Assembly (NCBI GenBank): GCA_021628825.1
Contig: JAJXRY010000001.1
Coordinates: forward strand, 1,054,001-1,118,000
DNA length: 64,000 bases
Direction of reading: 5' to 3'
Origin: Lachnospiraceae bacterium
GTDB lineage: Bacteria > Bacillota > Clostridia > Lachnospirales > Lachnospiraceae
Shown here piece after piece: positions 51,505 through 61,265 of this stretch. The translations under genes were made by a program, and so were the position numbers. How positions within the stretch are numbered: the first letter of the stretch is position 1; each line of letters opens with the position of its first letter. Under the pieces are notes generated by a model. That model made no database searches and was not told the origin of the DNA. It saw only the letters and a list, made by a program, of their open reading frames with translations.

Positions 51505-51549
51505 TTCTTTTCCCCTTTCTTTTTATTCCTGAATTCATTCTATATTTCT

Positions 51550-51694
51550 GGTGCATCACACCTTTATTCCGGAGCTGGTCTACGGAACTAAGAAGTTCTG
51601 TCTGTTTTGGATAAGTTATTGCAATATGATGCTGAACAAAACAGAGGAACTTCTAAGTTCCTGCGTAAGCTCCGTCACAAAGGTGTGATACACC
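51550..51694. repeat. 145-bp palindromic element upstream of spoIIAA
   Basis: GGTGCATCACACCTTT (51550-51565) and AAAGGTGTGATACACC (51679-51694) are inverted copies (15 of 16). Inside, AACTAAGAAGTTCTGTCTG (from 51586) mirrors the arm ending at 51659 (starting CAAAACAGAGGAACTTC). CGGAGCT and AGCTCCG are also mirrored, so almost the whole element folds on itself. No open frame. It resembles a short non-autonomous repeat and starts 46 bases before the spoIIAA ATG. Confidence 0.65.
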
Positions 51695-51707
51695 AAGCTC
51701 AATAATA

Positions 51708-51740
51708 GAAAAAGAGAACAAACTCTCGTCTGTTCTCTTT
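51708..51740 (-). terminator. Intrinsic terminator after the zinc-ribbon/TPR gene
   Basis: Minus strand AAAGAGAACA...TGTTCTCTTT followed by a T5 tract, 47 bases after the stop. Confidence 0.85.
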
Positions 51741-51786
51741 CGTAAAATTCTCTCTATTCTTCTATATGGCTATAGCTGCCCAACCG

Positions 51787-53210
51787 CTACTCTGCATTAT
51801 TAATCTCTGCCAGATACGTCTCAGCGCGGCTTGCCCTCTCGGTATCCGGGAAGTTATCAATAACCTGTGCATAGATTTCCTTCGCCTTATCCTCCTGATT
51901 ATTCCGTCTGTAGGAATTACCAAGGTAGAACAGTGCCTCGCCGTTCGTATTATCATAACGGTAAGCACGCTCCAGATCCGGAATTGCTGTCTCATAGTCC
52001 TCTGCCCGGTAATTATCATAGCCACGGTTATAATAAAATGTGGCAAGCTGGGGACCTGCGGCCGTCATCAGATCCTCATATAAGGTATCAAACGAATCGG
52101 TCTTATACTTCTCGAAATCTTCACTCTGCTCTTCGGTTTCCAGAGCCTCCATATAGGTGGCAATGCCCTCAATATCCGTATTGTCCTTCAGATACGCATC
52201 TGCTGCCATCATCAGTGCATCGGAAGCCCGCAGTGTTCCATCCGTTCCTTCATAGGAGCCAAGCTCCTGCTGCAGCTTCGTATTATCCTCGGTCAGCTTC
52301 GTAACCTGCTGTTCGAGTTCATCAATCGTGGCAGTCTTCGCATCCGACTGTTCACTGACGGTACGCAGTTCGTCATTGATATCGGCCTTCACACTCTGGA
52401 TCCGTGCCGGCAGTATTAAACATGCAGCAATCGCGACACCGATCACCACACCGATCCCTAAATTCAACAGGGAAGAGACTCCCTTGTTCTCCTTTATCTT
52501 CACCGGTTGGATAATTGTTTCATTCCCGCTCTGGTAACGAACCACTCCATTCGAAGTAACCTTCTTCTGGATGTTCTTCGCTCCCTCTTCCGGTGCCAGC
52601 ATCCGGTCCACTTCCTGCATGTATCGAAGCGTCATCGTATTGTTTGTATCAATCTGGGCACACTTCACAAGCTCTTTATGTGCCTTTTCCCATTCCTCCG
52701 CATCAATATAAAGCAGAGAAAGCAACTGGTGTGCACGAAGATACTTCGGATTGACCGAAAGAATCTTCTTAAGCTGGATAATCGCCAGATCCTTGCTGTC
52801 CTGATAACAATATACTAACGACTGGTTGTATTTCTTCAACGCCTGGTTGAACCCGTCAAGTCTTGCCTGATTCGTCTGCAGCAGATTAATGTAATCATCT
52901 GCAATATTCTTGTTCGGACGGAGGTTTTTGCTGATGACCCACTGTCCTAACGCTTCGACCACCTCACCGATTTCAAAATAGATCAGTCCCAGTAAATTCC
53001 GGGCATCGATATTATTCTTATTAAATTTTTACACTCTGCCGTAAGCTGTTCATAGCTCCGGATAAATCCCGGACAGCCGCTTTCTCAAGACCATCATTGT
53101 AAAAAGCGGTTCGACATAAACATGATCCGCTTATATAAGCCCACATCTGCGCCACATCCGGTACAAAAATTCTTCTCCGATAAACGGCATCCACAACGAT
53201 AACAAATCAT
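51787..53210 (-). CDS. Zinc-ribbon, TPR and membrane-anchored protein (frameshifted N-part)
   Basis: About 474 residues. ATG 53210 behind AGGAG gives MICYRCGCRLSEKNFCTGCG, a CxxC..CxxC zinc ribbon. TPR-like helices follow (SVKFNKNNIDARNLLGLIYF after corrections near 53095 and 53025; QLKKILSVNPKYLRAHQLLS). A single membrane helix (LGIGVVIGVAIAACLILPA), a coiled coil (IDELEQQVTKLTEDNTKLQQ) and two C-terminal TPRs (ATFYYNRGYDNYRAEDYETA; EALFYLGNSYRRNNQEDKAK) complete it. It resembles membrane TPR scaffolds of Clostridia with no defined role. Confidence 0.8.
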
Positions 53211-53220
53211 GCCGCTTCTC

Positions 53221-53368
53221 CTATTCCTCTGAAGGCTTCATTTTATCAATCATCTTAATCAAAAATATCCGCCATATCTGTTAAATCCTGATTATAAATT
53301 GCCTCTTCAGCATCCTCAACCTCTAGGCTCGGATGGAATTTCTTTAATTCCTCTTCAAAATCAATCAT
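53221..53368 (-). CDS. Small acidic protein overlapping the folC stop (one frameshift)
   Basis: ATG 53368 overlaps the folC stop. The frame reads MIDFEEELKKFHPSLEVEDA then EAIYNQDLTDMADI and, after removing one T from a T5 run near 53265, LIKMIDKMKPSEE, about 48 residues. It is strongly acidic in the first half and helical in appearance. The stop lies 11 bases before the next gene's start, so it fits into the operon. I do not recognise it; conservation between folC and the zinc-ribbon gene in relatives would decide whether it is real. Confidence 0.5.
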
Positions 53369-54668
53369 CCGGTGTTCTCCTCACTAAGGTCTTTATCTGA
53401 CCTACCAAATACAATGACCCGGCAATATAAATCGTATCTGCTTCTTTCTGTATGGATTGTATATAGTGAAATGCTTCTTCTGCGCTTTCATGAAAGCTGC
53501 AATCGGCAGTTTTATATTGTGCCCAGGCAACCTTAAGTTTATCAATAGAAGCACTTCTGTCCGATGCAAGCACCGTAACCGCAATATGGGAAAAAAGATC
53601 GGATGCGGCAATTCTGCCAATCATCTTATCGTACTGCTTGTCCGCAACAACACCGAACAATAACAGCCGTTTTCCTTTCTTCGTTTCTTCTGCTGATGCC
53701 GAAACAGACTGAAGAAATGCTTCGATTCCGTCTTCGTTATGCGCTCCGTCCAGAAAAACATGGGGAAGGATCTCTTCCATCCGTCCCGGCCAGAACGCGT
53801 CATATAGTCCCTTCCGGATTGCTTCATCGGCAATCCGTTCTTCCTTTAACGAACGTGCAGCCACCAATGCCAAAGAAGCATTCTCTGTCTGATAAGCTGC
53901 CGTTGTCCGAAGTATCAGGTTATCATATCTATAATACCCATTACTGAAAGAAAAATCAATGCTTTTCTTTCGCATAACCGGACGCCCGATCTGACTTTTT
54001 TTGACAGCAATGGCAGGTGTTTCCAGTCCCGCTGCCGTCTGCTCGATCACCCGGCTCGTTTCTTCCCGCTTATCCAGATAAACAACCGGCGTTCCCGGCT
54101 TTATAATTCCTGCCTTTTCCCCTGCAATTTCCACAAGGGTATTACCAAGATACTGCATATGGTCAAAGCCGATTTCCGTAATTACACAAAGCTTTGGCTT
54201 TGCAATACAGTTCGTTGCATCCAACCGGCCGCCAAGTCCGGTTTCCAGAATGATATAGTCCGGTTCTTTTTTCTTAAAATAACACATGCCCATCAGGAAC
54301 AGAAATTCAAAAAAAGGATGGATGATTTTCCTTCTGTCTGTCACTTTCTTCCCTGACAAGCTCAAATGTCTTTACAAACGATTCCTGCGGAATCATTTCC
54401 CCATCATATAAAATCCGCTCCCGCATGGTTTCAAGATGTGGGGAAATGAACATTCCCACATGAAAGCCTGCTGCCCGCAGGATGGACTGCAAGTAGGCAC
54501 AAACGGAACCTCTTCCCGTTTGTGCCTGCTATGAATGATTTTACTTTCTATTCTGCTTCCCGTAAGCCGCCCTAACATTTCCTTTGTATCTGCCAGCGTA
54601 TGCTTGCCGGCAAACTTCGGAATGTCAAGAATATACTCACAGGCCTCTTCATAGGTTACCTGTCCCAT
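53361..54668 (-). CDS. folC: Folylpolyglutamate/dihydrofolate synthase (frameshifted)
   Basis: FolC adds glutamate to folates; about 435 residues. It starts MGQVTYEEACEYILDIPKF behind the valS stop. The P-loop region is scrambled by two nearby errors: CATAGCAGG probably lacks two bases and GGGAAGAGG has one extra. Repaired it reads IIHIAGTNGKGSVCAYLQSI, the family motif. Then comes GFHVGMFISPHLETMRERI, a shift near 54315, and YIILETGLGGRLDATN and FLDGAHNEDGIEAF. The stop overlaps a small ORF. The gene follows valS by 9 bases, the common valS-folC pairing in Firmicutes. Confidence 0.93.
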
Positions 54669-54677
54669 AGTTCCTGC

Positions 54678-57362
54678 CTATTTCCTAAGCTGTGCAAGAC
54701 GTTCCTTTACCTGCTCCATCATCTGGGTATACTTCACAAGCTTCTCACGCTCTTCTGCCACTTTGGCTTCCGGAGCCTTGGACATGAAACGTTCATTGTT
54801 CAGCATGCCGTTGACACGGGCAAGCTCTCCTGAAAGACGCTTCTCTTCCTTTTTCAAGACGCTCGATTTCCTGCCTGATATCTACAAGCTCTGCAAACGG
54901 CATATAAATCGTTGCATTTAAGATTACAACAGATACCATATCATCTGTAATTCCGGTCTTATCCTGCTGCAGGATAACCTCTGATGCAGAAGCCAGGGAA
55001 GCAAATACAAGTCTTCCGTCCTCCAGTGCCTGCTTCAGTTCCTGATTCTCGGTAACCACATACACACTTGCCTTTTTGCCCGGAGCAACATTCATCTTGG
55101 TCCGTACATTACGGATTCCACGAACAGCCTCCTTTATAAGCTCTATGCCCTTTTCCTCACGTTCAAAATTCCATGCCGTCTGATATTCCGGCCACTTGGA
55201 AATCATAATGGATTCTTCCTCGGACTCTAAGGTGCAGAAGATTTCCTCTGTGATAAACGGCATATAAGGATGAAGCAGTTTTTAATGCATTGATTAATAC
55301 ATTCTTCAACGTCCAGAGCGCTGCCGTCTTGCTTTCCTTGTTATCGGAATTGTACAGACGGGGTTTTACCATTTCAATGTACCAGTCACAGAATTCATCC
55401 CAGATGAAATCATATACCTTTTGGACAGCAATACCAAGCTCGAAACTGTCCATATTGTCGGTAACTTCCTTAACCAGTCTGTTAAATTTGGAAAGAATCC
55501 ATTTATCTGCTATGGCAAGCTGCAGTTCTTCCGGATTGGTATCAGCAGAAGGTATAACAAAATCCTCTGTCATATTCATCATAATGAAACGGGATGCATT
55601 CCAGATCTTGTTTGCAAAGTTTCTGCTGGCTTCTACTCTTTCCCAGTAGAAACGCATATCATTTCCCGGTGCATTACCGGTAATCAGGGTAAGACGCAGT
55701 GCATCTGCGCCATACTGGTCAATAATCTCCAGCGGGTCGATACCATTGCCAAGGGATTTACTCATCTTCCGTCCCTGGGAGTCACGAACCAGGCCGTGGA
55801 ATAATACGGTCTTGAACGGACGCTCGCCCATCTGCTCATAACCCGAGAAGATCATACGGATTACCCAGAAGAAAATAATATCATATCCGGTTACCAGTAC
55901 ATCGGTCGGATAGAAATATTTGAGGTCTTCGGTCTGTTCCGGCCGGCCTAAGGTTGAGAACGGCCATAATGCAGAGGAAAACCAGGTATCCAGGGTATCC
56001 GGATCCTGTGTAAAGTGGGTGCATCCACACTTCGGGCAGACTTTGGGCATTTCCTTGGCAACCACAATTTCTCCACACTCATCACAGTAGTAAGCCGGGA
56101 TCCGGTGTCCCCACCAGAGCTGACGGCTGATACACCAGTCACGGATATTGTCGGTCCAGTTAAAATAGGTCTTTTCCATACGCTTCGGAATCAGCTCGAT
56201 CTCGCCATTCTTAACAGCTTCTACCGCAGGCTTAATGAGCTCATCCATCTTTACGAACCACTGCTGCTTGATCATCGGCTCAATGGTGGTCTTACAACGG
56301 TCATGTGTACCAACATTGTGGCTGTAATCCTCAATGCGTACCAGAAGACCCATTTCATCCAGTTCTTTTACGATGGCATCTCTTGCTGCATAGCGGTCCA
56401 TGCCCTCGAACTTGCCGCCGTTTTTATTAATGGTTGCATCATCATTTAAAATATTGATTTCCGGAAGGTTATGACGTTTTCCGACCTCAAAGTCGTTCGG
56501 GTCATGTGCTGGAGTAATTTTAACAACACCGGTACCAAATTCCATATCAACATAGGAATCGGCAATAACCGGAAGCTCACGGTTTACAATCGGAAGAAGA
56601 AGCTTCTTGCCAACGAGATCCTTATAACGGTCATCGTCCGGGTTTACGGCAACTGCGGTATCACCCAGCATGGTTTCCGGACGTGTGGTTGCGAACTCAA
56701 TAAACTTCGTTGTGCTTACGCTTCCGTCATCCTCAATCAGAGGATACTTAATGTGCCAGAAATGGCCTGCCTGCTCCTCATACTCTACCTCGGCATCGGA
56801 AATGGAGGTATTACATACCGGACACCAGTTGACAATACGGCTGCCCTTGTAAATCCATCCCTTTTCATGCATTTTGCAGAACACTTCGGTAACGGCCTTG
56901 TTACAGCCCTCGTCCATGGTGAAACGTTCTCTGTCCCAGTCACAGGAAGAACCTAATTTCTTTAACTGCTCGATGATTCTTCCACCGTATTCCTTCTTCC
57001 ATTCCCAGGCTCTCTCAAAGGAAGCCTTCTCTTCCCAGATCATGCTTGTCAATACCCTGCTTTTTCAGGGTCTCAATGATCTTTACCTCTGTTGCAATGC
57101 TGGCATGATCCGTTCCCGGCAGCCAAAGTGCGCTGTAGCCCTGCATTCTCTTATAGCGGATAAGAATATCCTGCAATGTGTTGTCAAGAGCGTGTCCCAT
57201 ATGGAGCTGTCCGGTAATATTTGGGGGCGGAATTACAATCGTAAACGGGGTCTTGCTGTGATCTACTTCTGCATGAAAGTACTTCTTTGCAAGCCACTTG
57301 TCATAAATACGATCTTCCATTTCTTTAGGGTCGTAGGTCTTTGCCAGTTCTTTGCTCATCAT
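54678..57362 (-). CDS. valS: Valyl-tRNA synthetase (frameshifted)
   Basis: Class I synthetase, about 894 residues. The HIGH-type motif is PPPNITGQLHMGHALD (residues about 47-62), KMSKS is GRKMSKSLGN, and the editing domain has FATTRPETMLGDTAVAV. The C-terminal arm is a coiled coil (EIERLEKEEKRLSGELARVN). Shifts lie near 57045 (GIDKHDLGREG to EEKASFERAW), 55280 (NVLINALK to LLHPYMPFITEEIF) and 54858. The start ATG 57362 follows AAGGAG. Expression is controlled by a T-box, and the leader additionally holds a 350-bp tandem repeat. Confidence 0.95.
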
Positions 57363-57413
57363 GTTCTCCTTTTTTTGTTATACTGATATATTTTTCTCAA
57401 AAATATTACATTT

Positions 57414-57763
57414 ACCTGCTGCACTAAATTCGAACTTCGCCTTTAGCTCGTTCTCATTAAATGCACAGGTACCGTTCGCACTAAGCTCAGCCTTCACTTT
57501 CAGCTCGGCTTCACTAAGTGCTCTACATGTACCTGCTGCACTAAATTCGAACTTCGCCTTTAGCTCGTTCTCATTAAATGCACAGGTACCGTTCGCACTA
57601 AGCTCAGCCTTCACTTTCAGCTCGGCTTCACTAAGTGCTCTACATGTACCTGCTGCACTAAACCCGAACTTCGCCTTTAGCTCGTTCTCATTAAATGCAC
57701 AGGTACCGTTCGCACTAAGCTCAGCCTTCACTTTCAGCTCGGCTTCACTAAGTGCTCTACATG
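57414..57763 (-). repeat. Three tandem 117-bp repeats in the valS leader
   Basis: Units start at 57414, 57531 and 57648, exactly 117 bp apart and nearly identical (a few changes such as AATTCGAAC to AACCCGAAC). Each unit is itself a degenerate dimer of a 57-60 bp half-unit, and each half can fold as a hairpin on the minus strand (e.g. GCACTTAGTGAAGCC with GGCTGAGCTTAGTGC). The array starts right after the T-box terminator's U-tract and ends 51 bases before valS. Because 117 is a multiple of 3, an open frame runs through it, but this looks incidental. Confidence 0.9.
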
Positions 57764-58060
57764 AAAAAAATGCCCTTCACAGAACGAATTCTGTAAAGGG
57801 CGTCATTTTACGCGGTACCACCTTTGTTTCTCACTCAAAACACTTCCATCAACTTCCATCTATCTGATCGAAAGCGTTATCCTTTAACGGGGATCAGCCG
57901 TGAGAACTTACCGGCTGTTGTTGCCATGCCCTTCGGTTCTCCGGTTCCAAAGCTACCTTCCCTGCTGCCTGACCGGATATTCTTTCAGCCGATGGAACAT
58001 CCTCTCTGATGCCGGAATAAACAGGTACTCCTCTTTGTCACTACCTTTTTTTCAAAACTT
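57764..58060 (-). promoter_or_regulatory. T-box riboswitch controlling valS
   Basis: The minus strand contains the T-box core GGTGGTACCGCG (57811-57822), which pairs with the acceptor end of uncharged tRNA. It is followed by a strong terminator, GCCCTTTACAGAA..TTCTGTGAAGGGC plus TTTTTTT (57764-57802). Upstream, GAGGAGTACC and CGGCTGAAAGAATATCC fit Stem I. A GTA near AAGGTAGCTTTGG is a candidate valine specifier, not certain. Uncharged tRNA-Val should favour read-through into valS. Confidence 0.93.
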
Positions 58061-58069
58061 ATTACATCT

Positions 58070-58098
58070 ATCTTAGTCGGGTGTCAGAAGATTGTCAA
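58070..58098 (-). promoter_or_regulatory. Promoter of the T-box/valS transcript
   Basis: Minus strand TTGACA (58093-58098), a 17-base spacer, TAAGAT (58070-58075). The -35 lies inside the last codons of the MATE gene. Confidence 0.75.
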
Positions 58099-59453
58099 GT
58101 GTTTTGTCCTCTGCTTCCCCTTTCATTTTAGTTAGTTTCCGGAAATCTCTATAAATTCCAACCACCAGAGGAATCACCATTACTGCCCATACAACAGGTT
58201 CCGATATGATAACCCCCATATATCCAATAACCGGCACCAAAAACCAGGCCATCAATACCTTGCCCGTCAATTCAATAAAGCTTGATACAAGCGGCATCTT
58301 TGTATCGCCGAAGCCCTGCATACTGTTACGTAAAATACAGATCACTGCCGGAAGAAAATAAAACACAGAATTCACCCGCAAATATAAAACAGCCATTTGA
58401 ATAATCTCTGGTTCATCGCTTGCCGTAACCAAGGATACTAATCGGGATGCCAGACCAAAAACAACAGCCAAAACAATTCCACACCAAATGAATGATACAA
58501 GAATTGTGTCACTGATTCCCCGCTTAATACGTCCGTATTCTTTCGCTCCAAGATTCTGACCACAATAGGTAGCAAGTGCTGTCCCCAGAACAAAGAATGG
58601 AATCAGGAAAATCATGGTAACCTTTCTTGCCGCCGTATGTGCTACAATGATATTCGTTCCAAGATGATTAATTCCTGTCTGTAATGCCAGCGATCCAAGC
58701 GTAACAAATGAAATCATAAATCCCATTGATAATCCGGAAGGAATTAACTGCCTGCACATTGCTTTATTTACTTTCAAATCTCTTAATGTAATACGTAACT
58801 GCGGATGCTTTTTTCTCATATAGAAATAACAGCATACTGCTGATACTGTCTGTGCAATCACCGTAGCCATTGCTGCACCGGACACTCCAAGCCCTAAACT
58901 TGCTACCATCAGATAATCCAACACAATATTCAACACATTCGATATCACCAGAAAAAGTAACGGTGTATACGAATCCCCAATTGCCCTAAGTATAGCTGCA
59001 CAAACATTAAACAATGTGGTTGCGATCAGACCTGCAATAATAATCTGTATGTACTGAAATGCCTCTGGTTTAAGCTCCTCTGACACATTCAGGAATTGAA
59101 GAATCTGTGGCAAAAACAACAGGCTGAATGCAGTAATGAATAGCGTTATCCCTATACTGAGTGTCACGGTTCCACCAATTGCCTTCTTCATCTTTGTCTC
59201 ATCCTGTGCCCCCGACAAATGTCGATACAATAATTCCAAAGCCACAAGCAATCCCATTTAAGAATTCCACCAACAGATCACTTAATGAGGTGGTTGTTCC
59301 TACTGCTGCCAAAGATTTCTCTCCCAGTACACTCCCTATGATCCGAGTATCAATGAGACCATAGCTCAACTGAAAAAGCTGCCCGATATAAAGTGGAATA
59401 GCAAAAAGCAATATCACTTTTTAACGGATTTCCTTGTGTAAGATTTTTTTCAT
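58073..59453 (-). CDS. MATE-family exporter (frameshifted N-terminus)
   Basis: About 460 residues, 12 helices. With two corrected A-runs (59444-59450 and about 59416) the N-terminus reads MKKNLTQGNPLKVILLFAIP, the standard opening of this MATE subgroup. A G-run near 59215 joins IVSTFVGAQDETKMKKAIGG. Later features are ILRAIGDSYTPLLFLVISNV, GVSGAAMATVIAQ and LRNSMQGFGDTKMPLVSSF. Without correction an in-frame TAA after MKKILHKEIR would stop it. The substrate is unknown; Na+- or H+-coupled export of drugs or metabolites is typical. Confidence 0.87.
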
Positions 59454-59473
59454 CCTATATCTCCAAATTTCTC

Positions 59474-60123
59474 TTAGATAAGTATCTCAACTTTAATACC
59501 ATCATCCAGTCGTTGCAGTTCATTCTTATAAGTCATTGGGATTCCGGATCTTCCCGGTTCATCCGTATAATGCGTAGGAATTGCTATACCGGGTTTGATC
59601 CTCGCAGTATATTCAGCCGCTTCCTTTGCATCAAAGGTATATTTTCCACCACATGGTATCAACAAAACATCACACTTTACATTTTCATTGTCTTTATTAG
59701 CATCCGTATCTCCCATAACAAAATAGGATGTCTCTCCAATTGTTACCAGATATCCTACCCATCCATTATCTTCAGGGTGAAACGGTTTGCCAACATTGTA
59801 TGCCCGAATGCATTTAGCAGATATATGCTCTGTCAAAAATTCAGCGTCATCATTATCCGGATCAACAAAAATTATTTTTATATATTTTTGTCTGCCAGTT
59901 CTGTATGAACTTTATCCTTCATACTAAGAGGCAGGATTAAAATAGTACTTTGTTTCGATACTTTAATAATATCTTCCGGCGAAAAATGGTCATAATGATC
60001 ATGTGTTATAAAAACAAAGTCGGCGTCGTGCTTCTCTTCTGCCACTTTAAACGGATCAAAATATAAAATGTTTTCCCCGGCAATCCTGATGCTGCTTCTT
60101 GCATTTATTGATATATTATCCAT
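59474..60123 (-). CDS. MBL-fold metallohydrolase, UlaG-like (one frameshift)
   Basis: About 216 residues. ATG 60123 after GGAGG gives MDNISINARSSIRIAGENIL. The metal motif HxHxDH is ITHDHYDHFSPED. The second half has VMGDTDANKDN (metal Asp) and IPTHYTDEPG (late His). A T5 run near 59880 joins ELADKNI to KIIFVDPDNDDAEFLTEHIS. This branch includes UlaG lactonase and RNA-processing relatives; the actual substrate is unknown. Confidence 0.85.
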
Positions 60124-60179
60124 ACCATCCTCCAGTTTTAAAAATATATAAAAACAATTTTGCAACATTATGAGACCAT

Positions 60180-60212
60180 GGAATTTGTGCAGACACCGTC
60201 TGCACAAATTCC
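60180..60212. repeat. Perfect 15-bp hairpin upstream of the MBL gene
   Basis: GGAATTTGTGCAGAC (60180-60194), a 3-base loop, GTCTGCACAAATTCC (60198-60212). There is no U-tract on either side, so it is either an operator or an RNA-stabilising hairpin. Confidence 0.6.
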
Positions 60213-60264
60213 CGATCTAAATAAGTCTCGACAAGTTTTGCCATATATTTTTTATTCCTGCAAT

Positions 60265-60948
60265 TTACTCCACATCCACCGGGCGGTCCCTTAGCGGATT
60301 TCCTTCCATATCTTCTTTTTCAAGCTGCATCTCCTGTGCTTTCGTATCCTGCGCAATCGCACGCATAATCAGATTCAGATCTTCCGGCGAAAACATTCCC
60401 ACGCAGGCCGACAGATCTCCGATATTGTCACGGTTCACCTTAAGGCATCCCCCACCGGATAACGCAATATTAAGCACCTTGGACTTGTCGCTCATATCCC
60501 CCAGACAAATACTGTTTGTCCTTTCGTCACAGACAAAGGTTACCCCATTGTAGGTAATGACGCCATTCTGTGCCAGTTCTCCATACGGAACATTGGAATT
60601 CTTATGGGAAATCTCCAACGTCGGCTTCTTCCCGACGCTGACTGCTTCATAGATTCTCTTTGCCTCTGCCTTCTCTTTCTGCTGTTCGGCCCGTTCCTCC
60701 TGCTGCTCCTTAATGTCTTCGATCTGCTCATCCACAGACTCCATGAGTTTTCTCCATTTCGACTGCGTATAGGAAGCGCCGCCTGTCGCAATCTCTTCTT
60801 CCGTTTCGTTATTCTTTACCTTCTCGTAAATCTCCTTCTTGTAATTGGCAATCAGCTCCATGTAATCCACATTTTTACTCTGACTGCTGTTGCTCACAGA
60901 TGTGTTTCCTGTGTAACGTTCTCCTGCTGTATAACCGTTAATCTGCAT
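60265..60948 (-). CDS. Uncharacterised protein with central coiled coil
   Basis: 227 residues, intact; start ATG 60948 behind GGGAG. The first 28 residues are Ser/Thr/Gly-rich (MQINGYTAGERYTGNTSVSN). A charged helical region follows, with a coiled coil of Glu/Gln/Lys (about 83-115). The compact C-terminal part reads PYGELAQNGVITYNGVTFVC..NSICLGDMSD and NRDNIGDLSACVGMFSPEDL. No signal peptide, membrane helix or catalytic motif is visible. The short N-terminus before the helices recalls secreted or flagellum-associated small proteins, but I cannot name a family. It is preceded on this strand by a terminator and a repeat copy. Confidence 0.7.
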   Translation of the reverse strand: MQINGYTAGERYTGNTSVSNSSQSKNVDYMELIANYKKEIYEKVKNNETEEEIATGGASYTQSKWRKLMESVDEQIEDIKEQQEERAEQQKEKAEAKRIYEAVSVGKKPTLEISHKNSNVPYGELAQNGVITYNGVTFVCDERTNSICLGDMSDKSKVLNIALSGGGCLKVNRDNIGDLSACVGMFSPEDLNLIMRAIAQDTKAQEMQLEKEDMEGNPLRDRPVDVE

Positions 60949-61029
60949 TGTTCTCCCTCTCCTGTTCTTTCTCTTCTCTTTTTGCAATTCCTACATGCCT
61001 GTCTGCATTACCCTGCTGCTTAATAAAAG

Positions 61030-61124
61030 TTCATAACAAGCTTCACTAGACTCACCTTTGGTTCGCCAAGTGAACTTGTATGGTTCGCACTAAGCTCGAA
61101 ATAAACTCGCCAAGTGCTCTACGC
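61030..61124 (-). repeat. Degenerate copy of the valS-leader repeat family
   Basis: GTTCGCACTAAGCTC (61083-61097) and AAGTGCTCTACGC (61112-61124) match the half-unit ends in the 57.4 kb array. A second, weaker half-unit precedes (61030-61082, AAGCTTCAC..CGCCAAGTGAAC). As at valS, it starts directly after a terminator hairpin on the minus strand and precedes a gene start. Confidence 0.7.
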
Positions 61125-61130
61125 AAATGA

Positions 61131-61159
61131 AAGGACAGCAAATATCCTTTGCTGTCCTT
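61131..61159. terminator. Terminator hairpin after the GGDEF gene
   Basis: AAGGACAGCAAA (61131-61142) and TTTGCTGTCCTT (61148-61159): a perfect 12-bp stem. The minus strand continues TCATTT, a weak U-tract. The 140 bases up to the GGDEF gene end hold only AT-rich sequence. Confidence 0.65.
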
Positions 61160-61265
61160 AGCTTTTCATTGATTCCATTCAATATGTATATCGGTTATTT
61201 AAGCAATCACTTTAGCTTTATTTTCGAATTCCGTATTCTGCACGCATTCTGTTGCAGGTCTAAGA

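Noticed and set aside
57378..57731. A 117-residue repetitive protein encoded by the tandem repeat
   Set aside because: The frame is open only because the unit is a multiple of 3. It has no ribosome binding site, lies inside the valS leader, and the related copy at 61 kb is not open in the same way.
57414..57763. CRISPR array
   Set aside because: The repeats are 117 bp, directly abutting, with no unique spacers, and there are no cas genes.
59416..59453. A separate 10-codon leader peptide before the second MATE gene
   Set aside because: Correcting two A-runs gives the standard MATE N-terminus, so the in-frame stop is an indel artefact.
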